DNA of 64,000 nucleotides from Candidatus Aenigmatarchaeota archaeon (GTDB lineage Archaea; Aenigmatarchaeota; Aenigmatarchaeia; CG10238-14): the NCBI GenBank assembly GCA_018304545.1, contig JAGVVZ010000004.1, positions 35,713-99,712 of the forward strand, written 5' to 3'. Under the pieces are notes generated by a model, which saw only the letters and a program-made list of their open reading frames with translations, had not been told where the DNA came from and did no database searches. A program made the translations under genes and the position numbers. Below are positions 31,161 to 41,900 of the stretch, piece after piece. Position 1 is the first letter of the stretch; every line of letters starts with the position of its first letter.

Positions 31161-32279
31161 TTACAACATACCCATTTCTCTTCCGATTTTTAACATGGAT
31201 TGCAAGAGTTCATTTGCTCTTACAGATCTTAGATTTCCAGCTGACGTTAAATGATCATATCCTTGTTGATATAAGGGATAATTTCTTACTTCAAAACTAC
31301 TTCTGATGCAATATTCACCTAATCTGGCCAAAATACTTCTTTCAAGAATGTGTTCTGGATCAATAGGTTTTCTAACCTGAAACTGATCAAGCGCCTTCTG
31401 AAAAATTCTTGCTATTTCTTCTAAACTCATTCGTGATTTTAGATCACGCAATTTTGATCCGTGGTGTCCGTTCGGCTCGGTTATTGATTTGTTTCTACCG
31501 CCATTTATCACCCCAAATAACGAACAATATCTCATACCCAAGAAATATAACTCTCTAGGATCTTTGCTAAGCATTGCCTGAGTTCTTATTTCAGCCAGTT
31601 CTCTTGCGCTTAAATCAACATAAAACCCAAATTTTCTTTCAATATTGTCCAAAGAATTATTAGCGGCTTTAGCTTCATGCCCACCTTTGATAGCTAATCC
31701 GAGTTTCCATAATGCAGCTTGCGGCGTATAATTATCATGATGTTCAATTTCAATTTCCGGTACAACTAATGATCTGTCATCATAAACTGAAGGTATTTCC
31801 CATACCCTGCCTATATATTCTACATCATCACAAACTCTAATTATTCTGAGGATTCTAGTTCTCCCGTTTTCTTGATCAATTTCGTGCCGTCTGTATCTTA
31901 GACCAAAAACATCATATTCATTCATTTCTGATAATCTTCTCAACTCATCTCTTACCAAATTTGGATCACAGTACTCCTCATCTCTGTCCAAAGTTACTAG
32001 TAAATCAATACCCGTTTTGCGGGCTTGTTTCAAATAACGATTTCTGAATTTCGAGAAACTACCCGGCCATTCATACCTAACTACAACGCCTTTGTCTTTG
32101 CAGCATGCCTTTGCTATTTCAAATGTTCTATCACTCGATCTACCGTCAACAACAACTATTTTATAATCAACTCCAACTCCATCAAATTGATACAGCCAAT
32201 CCCCCAATCTTGCAATTTTTCCTCCATTCTCTAGATATTCTCCATCTTTAATAATACAACCCATTGCAATTGATGCCAT
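31161..32279 (-). CDS. Glycosyltransferase family 2-like protein
   Basis: 372 residues. The N-terminal half has the GT-A fold of family 2 transferases: CIIKDGEYLENG, YKIVVVDGRSSDRTFEIAK, then LVTLDRDEEY (the DxD-like metal site). The C-terminal half is helical and not recognised. It probably moves a sugar onto a lipid or protein acceptor, for example in glycosylation of surface proteins. The frame is open to 32306, but ATG 32279 lies ~27 bases after a TATA-like element and opens on MASIAMGCIIKDGE, the fold start. Confidence 0.75.
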   Translation of the reverse strand: MASIAMGCIIKDGEYLENGGKIARLGDWLYQFDGVGVDYKIVVVDGRSSDRTFEIAKACCKDKGVVVRYEWPGSFSKFRNRYLKQARKTGIDLLVTLDRDEEYCDPNLVRDELRRLSEMNEYDVFGLRYRRHEIDQENGRTRILRIIRVCDDVEYIGRVWEIPSVYDDRSLVVPEIEIEHHDNYTPQAALWKLGLAIKGGHEAKAANNSLDNIERKFGFYVDLSARELAEIRTQAMLSKDPRELYFLGMRYCSLFGVINGGRNKSITEPNGHHGSKLRDLKSRMSLEEIARIFQKALDQFQVRKPIDPEHILERSILARLGEYCIRSSFEVRNYPLYQQGYDHLTSAGNLRSVRANELLQSMLKIGREMGML

Positions 32280-32397
32280 TCCAATCGTAAAGGAGTAGTT
32301 AAACAATAAAATTGATAAGTGTTATGTTGAGTTAATAATAGACATATTAGAAAAAAATAATACCATGTAAATCAAAATAATATCAACAGCTGATAGA

Positions 32398-33147
32398 ATG
32401 AATAAAATCAAATTTTTAGGTATAGGTGCGGGAGATATATCAATGGTCCTGCAGATGGTTCCGACAAGTTCGATATTTTGCGAGTTAGACGGCATAAAAT
32501 TTTTAATCGATCCGGGTCCGGGTACTTTAATCAATGCGAGGAGGCACAAAATAGACATTACTGAACTGAACGGGTTGCTCGTTTCCCATCTGCATACAGA
32601 TCATGCAGGAGATGCGAATGCTGTACTAAGCGGAATGAATAAGAATTCTTTTTTGATCGCCGAAAAGCACTGCTTAAAACCATCGGAAAAATATTACCCT
32701 GCGATAAGCAGATATCATCAGGAGATACCAGAAGCCGTATTTGCCGTTGAACCTGAAGGAAAAGTTATTATAGGATCATTAAATTTTGAAATAACACCAA
32801 CCAAGCATTACGATCCCGCTGTCGGCTTTAAAATTATTGGCAGCAAGACTATTGGCTATGTGGGCGATGGCATATATTTTAATGGGCAGGAAAAATATTT
32901 TGCCGGATGCGACTTAATGATATTCAACACACTAGTGATGCATTCCGACAAGCCAAACGAGACTTTGCAAATGAGCATAAACGATGCGACAGAACTTGTG
33001 GAAAAATGCAAGCCAAAACTGGGTGTGATACAGCATTACTCATATCAGATGATAAGAAACGATCCTATAGAACAGGCAAGAATAATACAAGATAAAACGG
33101 GCGTGAGGATACATGCTGCGATGGATGGGACAGAAATAGAATTATAA
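32398..33147 (+). CDS. Metallo-beta-lactamase-fold hydrolase
   Basis: 249 residues of MBL fold with the metal motif SHLHTDHAGD, GYVGDGIYF supplying a bridging Asp, and a late IQHYSYQ with His. The N-terminus IKFLGIGAGD and IDPGPGTLINA are typical. It is likely a phosphodiesterase or nuclease-type hydrolase; the substrate is unknown. It precedes the aIF2-alpha/PAC2/uS2 genes in the same direction. Confidence 0.82.
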   Translation: MNKIKFLGIGAGDISMVLQMVPTSSIFCELDGIKFLIDPGPGTLINARRHKIDITELNGLLVSHLHTDHAGDANAVLSGMNKNSFLIAEKHCLKPSEKYYPAISRYHQEIPEAVFAVEPEGKVIIGSLNFEITPTKHYDPAVGFKIIGSKTIGYVGDGIYFNGQEKYFAGCDLMIFNTLVMHSDKPNETLQMSINDATELVEKCKPKLGVIQHYSYQMIRNDPIEQARIIQDKTGVRIHAAMDGTEIEL

Positions 33148-33181
33148 AACTATTTAACGATGCTATAAAATAAGTGTTTTG

Positions 33182-33955
33182 ATGGTCAAAAGAAAGGGAT
33201 TACCTGAAATCGATGATAACGTATTGGTTACTATTAGTAACATCACACCTTATTCTGCTACCTGCACTCTGGATGAATATGGAAATGCTGAGGGAATGAT
33301 ACATGCGTCGGAAGTGTCTGGAAAATGGATAAAGGACATAAGAAAATTCATAAAAACTGGCAGGCAGTATGTAGGTAAAGTTCTAGATGTTGATACAAGC
33401 AAAAATTTTGTTACTCTTAGTTTGAAAAGGCTTTCTAAAAGAGCAAGGGAAATGAAGATGGAGGATTACAAAAAAGAGCAGAAGGCAGAAAAGATTCTTG
33501 AACAAATTGCGAAGAAGAAAGGCATCAAACTAAATGAGGCTTATGAGAAAATAGGGTATCTGCTGCAAGAGAAATACGGAGATATGTTCATTGCATTCGA
33601 GCAAGTAACTAAATCACCTGATCTGCTGATAGATAAAGGGATATCCAAGGATTGGGTTCAGATAATAAAAGAAGTGACTGAGGAAAACACACAAAGAAAG
33701 GAAGTGAAAATCAAAGCTGAAATAGAAATGAAATTTTACACTCCTGACGGGATTGACAGAATTAAAAAGATTTTAACTGATCTAACAAATAAATATAAAT
33801 TTAACGTAAAGTATATCAGTGCGCCTCTATATATAATAGAAGTAAAAACAGATAATCCAAAATTGGCACAAAAAAATCTCCGTGAACAGTTGACCACGGC
33901 CTTTGCTGGCATAAAAGATGGCGAAGTGGCGTTCAAGATAATTGGTGAAAAATAA
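33182..33955 (+). CDS. Translation initiation factor aIF2 alpha subunit
   Basis: 257 residues from ATG 33182. An S1-type N-terminal domain (VLVTISNITPYSATCTLDEY, GMIHASEVSGKWIKDIRKFI, VGKVLDVDTSKNFVTLSLKR) is followed by the helical middle and the alpha-beta C-terminal domain that binds aIF2-gamma. It carries initiator Met-tRNA as part of aIF2. Its stop abuts the start of the PAC2 gene. Nop10, which often lies between aIF2-alpha and PAC2 in archaea, is absent here. Confidence 0.95.
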   Translation: MVKRKGLPEIDDNVLVTISNITPYSATCTLDEYGNAEGMIHASEVSGKWIKDIRKFIKTGRQYVGKVLDVDTSKNFVTLSLKRLSKRAREMKMEDYKKEQKAEKILEQIAKKKGIKLNEAYEKIGYLLQEKYGDMFIAFEQVTKSPDLLIDKGISKDWVQIIKEVTEENTQRKEVKIKAEIEMKFYTPDGIDRIKKILTDLTNKYKFNVKYISAPLYIIEVKTDNPKLAQKNLREQLTTAFAGIKDGEVAFKIIGEK

Positions 33956-34762
33956 ATGGAAACAACAATAAAAGAATTGAAGAAACCTCCTAAATTGAAC
34001 AATCCTCTTTTTATTGAAGGGTTGCCCGGGGTTGGCAATGTTGGAAGAATATCAGCTGGATATTTATCTGATGAGCTGAAAGCGGTTAAATTTGCAGATT
34101 TATTTTCACCTCATTTTTATCCTTTCGTGCTATTAAATCAGGAATCAGAAATTCATATTTTAAAAAATGAATTCTATTACTGGAAAGCAACAAAAAAGGG
34201 ACAAAGAGATTTGATAATTCTAGTCGGTGACAGCCAGAGCATTGATCCTATGGGCCATTATGAAATTGTAGAGGCTGTGTTGAATTATATCCAAAAACTC
34301 GGCGTCAAAGAAATGGTTACGATAGCTGGTTTGAATGTCGGCAATTTGGAAAGAGATCCAAAGGTTGTGGGTGCAGTAAGCGATGTTGATCTGATTAAAA
34401 AATACAAAGATCTGAATATAGATTTTAATGCAGGAAATAAAGTAGGAACCATAGTAGGTGCTGCTGGGCTTTTTGTTGGTCTGGGCCAATCAAGAGGCAT
34501 GAAAGGCATATGCCTTCTGGGCGAAACTTCTGGATTGCCTGAAATTCCTGATCCAAAAAGCGCTGAGATCGTATTGAAAACTTTAACAAAAATGCTGAAT
34601 GTCGATTTAAACATGTCAAAACTCCAAGAGAAGATAAAAGAAATGAATAATTTCATGAAGAAGATAAACAAAGTCCAAGACAAGGCATTGAAGCAATTGA
34701 TGACACAGCAAACGAAGAAAGACCAAAAAGACGGGGATGACGAGTTAAGATATATAGGATAA
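33956..34762 (+). CDS. PAC2-family protein (proteasome assembly chaperone-like)
   Basis: 268 residues. PAC2 fold: NPLFIEGLPGVGNVGRISAGYL, DLIILVGDSQSIDPMGHYEIVEAVL, TIAGLNVGN, VGTIVGAAGLFVGLGQSRGMKGICLLGETSG. The C-terminal ~60 residues are a charged coiled coil. ATG 33956 follows the aIF2-alpha stop directly. This neighbourhood is conserved across archaea. Confidence 0.9.
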   Translation: METTIKELKKPPKLNNPLFIEGLPGVGNVGRISAGYLSDELKAVKFADLFSPHFYPFVLLNQESEIHILKNEFYYWKATKKGQRDLIILVGDSQSIDPMGHYEIVEAVLNYIQKLGVKEMVTIAGLNVGNLERDPKVVGAVSDVDLIKKYKDLNIDFNAGNKVGTIVGAAGLFVGLGQSRGMKGICLLGETSGLPEIPDPKSAEIVLKTLTKMLNVDLNMSKLQEKIKEMNNFMKKINKVQDKALKQLMTQQTKKDQKDGDDELRYIG

Positions 34763-34794
34763 TGTTTAAATATTTTGCTTCTAAAGGTGTTTCC

Positions 34795-35373
34795 ATGAAT
34801 GAACCTTTAATACCGAAAAAAGATTATCTCTCTGCTGGAATTCATATCGGCATGAAGTCAAAAAACAACGATATGAAGAGATATATATACAAAGTAAGAG
34901 AGGACGGCTTAGCTGTTCTAGATCTGAAGATACTTGATGATAGGATAAGAATAGCTTCTGAATTCTTGGCAAGAACGAACAAAATTCTGGTTGTCGGCAG
35001 AAAAACCGGTGCTCATTATCCAATAGCAAAATTTGTTGAGACAGTCAACGGGACGTGCATCATCGGGAGATTCATGCCTGGCACTTTGACGAACCCCAAG
35101 TATGAAAATTTTGTTGAGCCTGATGTGATTGTTTTAACTGATCCTTTGTCTGATTATCAAGCATTAAAAGAGGCGACGGACAGTAGAATACCCGTTGTTG
35201 CGTTGTGCGATACGTTCAACGAGACGAAGAACATTGATTTTGTAATTCCTTGCAATAATAAAGGCAAGAAGTCTCTGGCATTGATTTTCTGGCTTTTGGC
35301 AAAAGAAGTAAACAAACTAAGGGGAAGCGAGTTCAGCGGCAAGCTGGAAGATTTTGACAAAGGGGAAGAATGA
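34795..35373 (+). CDS. rpsB: 30S ribosomal protein uS2
   Basis: 192 residues from ATG 34795. Family segments: YLSAGIHIGMKSKNNDMKRYIYKVR, LAVLDLKILDDRIRIASEFLA, GRFMPGTLTNPKY and FVEPDVIVLTDP. The frame is open to an ATG at 34762, but that lies at the PAC2 stop and contains a TATA-like TTTAAATATT (34765-34774) that probably serves as this gene's promoter. AAAGGTG precedes 34795. Confidence 0.95.
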   Translation: MNEPLIPKKDYLSAGIHIGMKSKNNDMKRYIYKVREDGLAVLDLKILDDRIRIASEFLARTNKILVVGRKTGAHYPIAKFVETVNGTCIIGRFMPGTLTNPKYENFVEPDVIVLTDPLSDYQALKEATDSRIPVVALCDTFNETKNIDFVIPCNNKGKKSLALIFWLLAKEVNKLRGSEFSGKLEDFDKGEE

Positions 35374-35449
35374 TAACTTTTCCTTAAAAGTTTCATAAAT
35401 TAATTATATTTTGATTGATAGTCTGTGATTTAATCACTACACAAATTAT

Positions 35450-35950
35450 CTAAATCAAGCGTTTTATCAGTATAAAAGAACCCAAAGCCAGCCAACTCAA
35501 CATGAATGTTCTTCTGTGAGTAACCCAGCTTTTTCCTCCAATTGAAAATTCAGAAAGAGGATAAAACGGTTGAAGAGAATATTCCTTTTCATGAGTGTAT
35601 GAATCAAAAAACAAGTGGGATAAATAAGCTAAAGACAGTGGCAAAAAAATCTTTGGAAAAACAAAATATGAAAATACTGAGCTAATGCCCCATGCAAACA
35701 GATTATGAGTGCTCTTATAAAAGATTTTATCGATACGGCGAGTGAAATAGTTTCTTCTCGTATATTTTATCATATCTCTCATAAATGCCCTGAAAGATTT
35801 TTTTGATGCCTTTTTCAGTTTATACAATTCAGACGGCATATCTCCTATTAAATCTGGCAATAGCGAAAATATAACCGGTAAAAGAAAATATCCGTTGATA
35901 AACTGTTTGGATATTATTAAACCTGCAACAATATGAAAAAGCAAATCCAT
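35450..35950 (-). CDS. Membrane metal-dependent hydrolase-like protein
   Basis: 166 residues with several membrane segments and motifs LLPDLIGDMP, STHNLFAWG, SHLFFDSYTHEKEY, a pattern of Asp and His seen in YdjM/DUF457-type membrane hydrolases. A more typical YdjM-like relative is at 19305. It follows a winged-helix gene by four bases and is probably in one operon with it. Confidence 0.68.
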   Translation of the reverse strand: MDLLFHIVAGLIISKQFINGYFLLPVIFSLLPDLIGDMPSELYKLKKASKKSFRAFMRDMIKYTRRNYFTRRIDKIFYKSTHNLFAWGISSVFSYFVFPKIFLPLSLAYLSHLFFDSYTHEKEYSLQPFYPLSEFSIGGKSWVTHRRTFMLSWLALGSFILIKRLI

Positions 35951-35954
35951 AAGC

Positions 35955-36227
35955 TCACTTTAAGTACCAAAGTTTTGCTCCTTGGTGCAAAAGTTTTGAT
36001 GCATGTTGTTGGCCCTCTTTAGTTAATTTATATTTTTGCTGCTTTTTATCTTTTTCTAAAAGATTGGCTTTAGTCAAATCTTTCAATGCTTCTCTTACAA
36101 GTATTTTTTTTCTTATCGGAAATTTTACAGTTAATTGCTGTTCGGTTATATAAGTGGTTAACGAACCTTTAGCGAATACCAACACTGCTAATAGAACAGT
36201 TTTCTCTAATTCAGTTAATGTAAACAT
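35955..36227 (-). CDS. Winged-helix protein
   Basis: 90 residues: LTELEKTVLLAVLVFAKGSLTTYIT, then a recognition helix region (IRKKILVREALKDLTKANLLEKDKK) and wing (KYKLTKEGQQHASKLL). A DNA-binding regulator of the small archaeal type, likely cotranscribed with the membrane hydrolase. Confidence 0.72.
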   Translation of the reverse strand: MFTLTELEKTVLLAVLVFAKGSLTTYITEQQLTVKFPIRKKILVREALKDLTKANLLEKDKKQQKYKLTKEGQQHASKLLHQGAKLWYLK

Positions 36228-36307
36228 ACAACATATGTTGTTTTTTGGAAATTTAATATTACGGGTAAAAAGGAAAGATATTTAAAATCTTCCTCGATAT
36301 AAGAACA

Positions 36308-36604
36308 ATGGTGGCATATAAAAAAATGAAAAAAAACAATACCGAACACATAGTCTATTGCACGATATGCAGCAATCCTGGAATGAATACTTACGAATTG
36401 TCAAAAAAACTAAACATGACTGGCGGGAGAGTGAGGCATGCTATTTCTAAATTAAAAGAAGACGGCTTGGTGAAATTCAAAATAGAACGGAGAACAGCAA
36501 GATTGAAAAAACTGGTTTATCCCATAGAAGTCTGGAGACTACTACCAAGAAAAATTAAATATCAAATGAAGAAATTGTTAGGATACAAAGCTAATGGTTC
36601 GTGA
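36308..36604 (+). CDS. Winged-helix transcription regulator (MarR/ArsR-like)
   Basis: 98 residues: HIVYCTICSNPGMNTYELSKKLNMTG, recognition helix GGRVRHAISKLKEDGLV, and wing KFKIERRTARLKKL, followed by a basic C-terminal helix. A TATA-like AGATATTTAAA (36276-36286) is upstream. The target is unknown. It lies directly before the RNase P RNA gene. Confidence 0.72.
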   Translation: MVAYKKMKKNNTEHIVYCTICSNPGMNTYELSKKLNMTGGRVRHAISKLKEDGLVKFKIERRTARLKKLVYPIEVWRLLPRKIKYQMKKLLGYKANGS

Positions 36605-36652
36605 TCTTTCTCAATAGGAAAGTTTAAATATTGGCTAGTATTATCATTCTTA

Positions 36653-36900
36653 GGGTGGGTTGGTAAGATAGCTTCGCCTTTCCGTCAAAGGAAAAGGTGA
36701 GGAAGTTCCATCCATTGAAAGAAGTTAGCTGAAAAGCTAGTTTTCAATATCAGAAACGATACTTCACAACTGAAATGGGATGATATATTGACGTCAGGTT
36801 GTGAAGATGAAACGGATTGGAAACCTTGATGAGATGCAAGCTTTGTGCGCTTAGACGGATGCTATCTGAAAAACAGAAGATGGACTATGCCACTACACCC
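36653..36900 (+). ncRNA. rnpB: RNase P RNA
   Basis: About 248 bases. The ends pair as GGGTG/CACCC (P1). The conserved core is recognisable: GAGGAAGTTCCATCC near the 5' side (P4 strand, CR-I) and the 3' core with TAGACGGATGCTATCTG, ACAGAAGATGGACTATGCC. The central GAAACGGATTGGAAACC also fits. A TATA element GTTTAAATA (36622-36630) sits at promoter distance and a TTTTT run follows. It is the catalytic RNA for tRNA 5' maturation and rather short for an archaeal example. Confidence 0.9.
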
Positions 36901-36938
36901 TTTTTAATTTTATATTGTTTAATGTAAAAATATTTCTT

Positions 36939-37154
36939 ATGAGTTATTCACAAATCCAACGTGTGAGAGACCCTCAAACAGTTAGAACAGGCAATTACAT
37001 ACTGATGATTGGAGCTATAGTAGCTGTTTTAAGTGGGCTTATAGTAACAAAAGTATCACCTATGATACAGAACGAACTCCAAAAACTTGATAGAGCATAT
37101 ATTTACCGACCAGAACCTATAAACACGAGCTATTTCTTAGAAGGTTATAAGTGA
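36939..37154 (+). CDS. Small single-helix membrane protein, unknown
   Basis: 71 residues from ATG 36939 (an ATG at 36915 is in frame but overlaps the TATA-like TTTTATATTG). One membrane helix (YILMIGAIVAVLSGLIVTKV) with a soluble tail rich in Tyr and Pro (LDRAYIYRPEPINTSYFLEG). No family recognised. Confidence 0.55.
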   Translation: MSYSQIQRVRDPQTVRTGNYILMIGAIVAVLSGLIVTKVSPMIQNELQKLDRAYIYRPEPINTSYFLEGYK

Positions 37155-37228
37155 TTGCAGTAAAAAGTTTTCATAGACAACATTCAGTAACTTTTTATAT
37201 CTTTTTGCACAATTATTGATTGAATTAA

Positions 37229-37387
37229 ATGACGAAAAAGGATAATACGAGAATTCCTGTTGGTATGGCAGGCTTGGTCAGATATGGGGATGAGCCCAAA
37301 GAAGGAATAAAAATAAAGCCTGAACATATCGTGGCTTTCACTGTCGGGATTATTGTCCTGGAAGTTATATTGAAATTCTTGGGTTAA
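37229..37387 (+). CDS. secG: Preprotein translocase Sec61-beta subunit (SecG)
   Basis: 52 residues: TKKDNTRIPVGMAGLVRYGD, EPKEGIKIKPEHIV, then a single C-terminal membrane helix (AFTVGIIVLEVILKFLG). The AGL-R-Y and IKI-P motifs just before the helix are diagnostic of archaeal/eukaryotic Sec61-beta. It is part of the SecYEG protein-export channel, which must export the S-layer and giant proteins encoded here. Confidence 0.92.
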   Translation: MTKKDNTRIPVGMAGLVRYGDEPKEGIKIKPEHIVAFTVGIIVLEVILKFLG

Positions 37388-37439
37388 TTGTCAACAGAAA
37401 CATTTATATATTAATTTCTATTTAGTAGTAAATGGTTGT

Positions 37440-38333
37440 ATGTACTCCTATAGAATACCTGTAATTCTTGATACAGATATAGGAACTGATATAGATGATA
37501 CATGGGCATTAGTTATGTTGTTAAAATCACCTGAATTAGATGTTAAACTAATTACTACCACAACAGGGGATACTCTATATAGAGCAAAAATAGTTGCTAA
37601 AATGTTAGAAATCGCTGGTAGAACAGATATTCCTATTGGAATAGGTTTAAATTCAGGTGAATTTCCTAGATTTCAAGAACAGTGGGTTGATGAATATGAT
37701 TTATCACGCTATCCTGGAATAGTTTACGAAGATGGTGTTGGTGCTTTAACAGATACTATAATGAAATCTCCTATACCTATAACTCTTATTGGCATTGGAC
37801 CTGTACCTAATATTGCTACCGCTCTAGAAAAAGAGCCCAGAATTGTTAGGAATGCTAGATATGTTGGCATGCAAGGGTATATAAGAACTGAGGGAAATGT
37901 TCCATCCAGAGAGTATAATGTAGCTACTTTTCCTGCAGAATGCAAAAAAGTATTCGGTGCTCCGTGGGATGTTACAATCACACCCCTAGACACATGTGGA
38001 TATGTTATGCTTGATGGACAAAGATATAATGCTATACGTGATTCTGATGATCAACTTGTAAGAGCGTTGGTAGACAATTACAGAATATGGGCGAATAATA
38101 GAGGCTTGCATGATATATGTGAATATAGAAGTACTGGTCTTATGGATACTGTGGCTGTTTATTTATCGTTCTCGGATGATCTTCTATATATGGAAAGATT
38201 AGGCATCAAAGTAACAGATGATGGACATACTGTAATAGACGATAAAGAAAGAAGCATCAATTGTGCAACTTATTGGAGAGATTTAGAGGGGTTCAAAGAT
38301 TTTCTTACTCACAGATTACTTTATGGTAGATAA
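37440..38333 (+). CDS. Inosine/uridine-preferring nucleoside hydrolase family protein
   Basis: 297 residues. N-terminal calcium-binding signature ILDTDIGTDIDDTWAL, then ITTTTGD, ITLIGIGPVPNIATAL and YVGMQGYI, and a late STGLMDTVAVYLS with the last Asp. The enzyme splits nucleosides into base and ribose. A TATA-like TTTATATATTAA (37403-37414) lies upstream. Confidence 0.9.
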   Translation: MYSYRIPVILDTDIGTDIDDTWALVMLLKSPELDVKLITTTTGDTLYRAKIVAKMLEIAGRTDIPIGIGLNSGEFPRFQEQWVDEYDLSRYPGIVYEDGVGALTDTIMKSPIPITLIGIGPVPNIATALEKEPRIVRNARYVGMQGYIRTEGNVPSREYNVATFPAECKKVFGAPWDVTITPLDTCGYVMLDGQRYNAIRDSDDQLVRALVDNYRIWANNRGLHDICEYRSTGLMDTVAVYLSFSDDLLYMERLGIKVTDDGHTVIDDKERSINCATYWRDLEGFKDFLTHRLLYGR

Positions 38334-38409
38334 TCTACTTCATAACAAGCTATTGAATATCCACGCAGAATAAAAAATGTTTTTATTTAGCCAATGCATA
38401 ATTAATATA

Positions 38410-38874
38410 ATGAATAATCTTGTTACACTAATACTTGTAGTTTTATTGGTTTTGTCCATTGCTGCTAACGCATATTTTGCTATTAGTTTTAACAAGCTAC
38501 AAGCTGATTCACAACAGCTGAAGGCAGTACAAACAGTACTAAGAGAATATAAAGCGAGAAATGATGAACTGCAAGGACATATAATTACACTGGATGACTA
38601 CGTGGATCAGTGGAACTCTGCTCTGCTTTTTAATACAACATCCAGGAACAAAAATCTCTTATCTGGTATCTATTCTGACTATCAAGAAGAATACGATCAA
38701 TTTGAAGAAAATGTAAACGAGTACATAGGCTTTTTAGATGAAAACAATGACGTTATGCTGAACTATCATATAATCTATTTAGTTCAGGTGGATAAACAGG
38801 AAGCTGAAAAATTAGATACTACATACAAAAAGAATTTGGATGTTTTCAATGCTTATTTGGGAAGTTTGAAATAG
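38410..38874 (+). CDS. Single-pass membrane protein with coiled-coil domain, unknown
   Basis: 154 residues from ATG 38410. One N-terminal membrane helix (LVTLILVVLLVLSIAANAYFAI) is followed by a helical, acidic domain (LKAVQTVLREYKARNDELQGHI, YQEEYDQFEENVNEYIGFL). The domain probably faces outside. It converges with the giant gene, 49 bases apart. Confidence 0.6.
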   Translation: MNNLVTLILVVLLVLSIAANAYFAISFNKLQADSQQLKAVQTVLREYKARNDELQGHIITLDDYVDQWNSALLFNTTSRNKNLLSGIYSDYQEEYDQFEENVNEYIGFLDENNDVMLNYHIIYLVQVDKQEAEKLDTTYKKNLDVFNAYLGSLK

Positions 38875-38923
38875 TTACTATGACATTTTATTCAAGAACA
38901 TTCTAGATTTGATAATTCCATAC

Positions 38924-41900
38924 TTAATCCGGGGCATTTGATCTTATTGAATCAACGATTTTTTGATTAGCACCTGAAAAATCATAGTCGCCTGAAAGTG
39001 CTCTTTCTATTTCACTTCTCATAGGATTCACGACATATTTCCCAATTAGAAGACGATGGAAATACCATCTTTCAGTTTGTTCAGAGTGATCAGTTACAGA
39101 AGATTTGGCTTCATTTTCAAGAACCCTTATAGCTGTTTCTCTTTCAGAAGGAGTCATAATATCAAATGACAAATACTGATGGATGAATTGAGGAGAATTT
39201 CGTAAAGTAAAAAAATCTACAACATGTCCGTCTTCGAACAAAGCCCAAATTGTATTTTCTCTTCTTCTAACTGCTTCACTTGAATCTTTGGGTGGATTTA
39301 AGAATAAATCATATTCTGAAGCGGATGTTGCGTAGTATGAAATTGCATCAATTAATATGGTTGGATCGTCAATAATTGCTTTATCTACAGCCTTTCTTTG
39401 AAGTATAGATATTGTTGCTCCTTTCATATCTGAATATCCATCAATATCTGGAACCAAATAATAACCTGCTCCGTATAATGTCAATCCTGATAACGCATCA
39501 TTTACAACAACGTTATGTAATCTAACAAATTCAGCAAGTGGTTCTATCTCTTCGCGTGTTAATTCGCTCGTCACTAAATTATCACCGAGAATTCGTAAAA
39601 ACCGTTCTTGTGATCTTCTTGCCAAACCTTCTGTTACAAATGTGTCTAAGATATCATCTCTTCTCTTTTCAAGTAAAAGTTGACTATTTGCATCTTTAAA
39701 TTTGTTAGCAACATTATTATAGTTTCTATTCTCTTCGCTGTCAGGACCGAATGCGGAAGCTACAGCTTCGCTCTTTTTTTTATCCAGTTCTTGGGATAGT
39801 TCATAAATTTCAAGTGGATCTTTTGACATACTAATTAATGATTCGTATTTGAATATTGTACCGATAACATCTGAATTAGTTTTAACGGCCATTACCATGG
39901 CTTTAGATAAAATATCATTTGCTTGTCTAAGTAGTGTCTGAGTTTCTTCATATTGGTCTGCATATAAGGAAGTTTGGGATATTGCAAACATTACATGCCT
40001 AATTTCATGAAGAATTGTTTGTAAGCCAGAAATGAATCTGCTGTTACCCGTAGTAGAAATAAAATCATCTGCCGTTAAACTTATTACACCGTGAATTAAA
40101 TTACCCAATGGGTTGACAATATACCAGAATTCGCCGCTATATCCTTTTTCGTTAAGATATACGTAATTATTCAATATAGGAATTCTGTATTCTTCTCCAG
40201 AAGGTGTTGTTACTAATAATACAGGAATTTCATCCTTTTGCTCTCTCATACTATCTACAATTTCTTTAGTTAAACCGAATTTTTTTAAAAATTCTTTATA
40301 CAAGCTAGGATATCTATCTATATTTTCATTGCTCCATCCACCTTTTTGACTTAAGTAAGATAGTACCCTATCAACATCTTGCGTTACAAGTGAAATACTA
40401 AATCCATTGTCTATCAATTCCCTGTATTCGCCCCTCAAATATTCTTCTAGAGAAATCCTTCTTCCTTCTCTACCAATCATGATTTCTTCATGAGTTAATA
40501 TGTTAGTTATAAATTGTTGTGGTCCTATTTCACTAGGATTGCCAAAATCTTCAGGAGTGAGCGTAGATGTGTAAACTTTTTCTAAAATATCTTCTGCTTC
40601 TGCCACAATAGTTAAAAATGGTCTATCTCCTCTAATATATGGTTCTCCATGAAGAGAGTTATATTTATTAACTGTTTCTGTTGATCTGATTGCAAGGTTT
40701 CTATAGTGACTGATTTCTGTTGTTAAAGCGGTTGATTGTGAATGCATAGAATCAACAGTAATTGCATTATCAACCCAATTGGAAAATTGATTTCTAAAAT
40801 CGGCTCTAGCAACAGTAGTGGCTTCGACAATTGCATCATTATAAGAGGCTGGGAATGTTGTTTCTATAAGAGCTGTATCGAAATCATCTGATACTGGTGA
40901 TTTTGTCATATCAACTGGTAAACCTGAAGACGTTATAGCAACGTCAACTTTAGATTCTGATACTTCACCAATATCACGTAAATTACTCTCTTGATTCCAC
41001 ATACCTATTCCAAATTTTTGTGATAAAATAAATTCCACACTATAAACATAATACCCGTCTCTGATTTTCATCCAGCGGGATAATCCTTTTGCCGCACTTA
41101 TTGCTTTAGCTTCTGCCTTTTTTTCCGATAATCCTTGTTTTAAAAATTCATTATAATAACCCACAGCCACATTAACCGTACCTGTTTCCAAATCTTCTTT
41201 GAAATCTCTTATATCATCATCTATCTGAGCTATAATTATTACTTTCCATATACGCTCAAAATATTTGAAATCATATCCCCTATCCACGCCCAACGCATAT
41301 CCAAGATTCCAATAAGGTTTGAGTGTTTTTGTCTTATGCTCTAAAGCTTGGTTATGATCATAGCCTTTTGCTTCGTCAGAAACTTCCCATTGCAACACAT
41401 CAAATGTTGATTCCATGAATTCTTGCAATGATCTTTCTGCCTCATTCCGTTGTTGTGAATCCGCTATTGTTGCTATGTATTCATTCACCATATCAACTAC
41501 ATCGCCCACGGTTGTTGGATAAGATGGATTTCCTATCAGATCATACGAAAAAAGTTTTTCTCTTAGTTCATCTGCATTCATATCTGCAAATTGTTCTCTA
41601 TGTTTATCGAAATCGTTATCGGCCTCTGAAACTGCGTTTGTGAAAACAAAGGAAACTGTTTTTCCTAAATCCGTGTTCTGCCATTTGTATCCTTTAAACA
41701 ACATTTCTGGAATTGCATCACCTAGAGTGGAATCAAACCAGAAACTCTGTAAAACTGTATAGGTTGCATAAGAATTTTCAGTGAAAATTTGTTGGGCTTG
41801 TTTTTCTAATTCTGTTGTTTTTTCGTCAAGTTGCCTCATCTCTTCTTCAAATTCTTGCATTTCAGAACTCAGCGAACCTGTTAGTTTTATTCCTTCATCA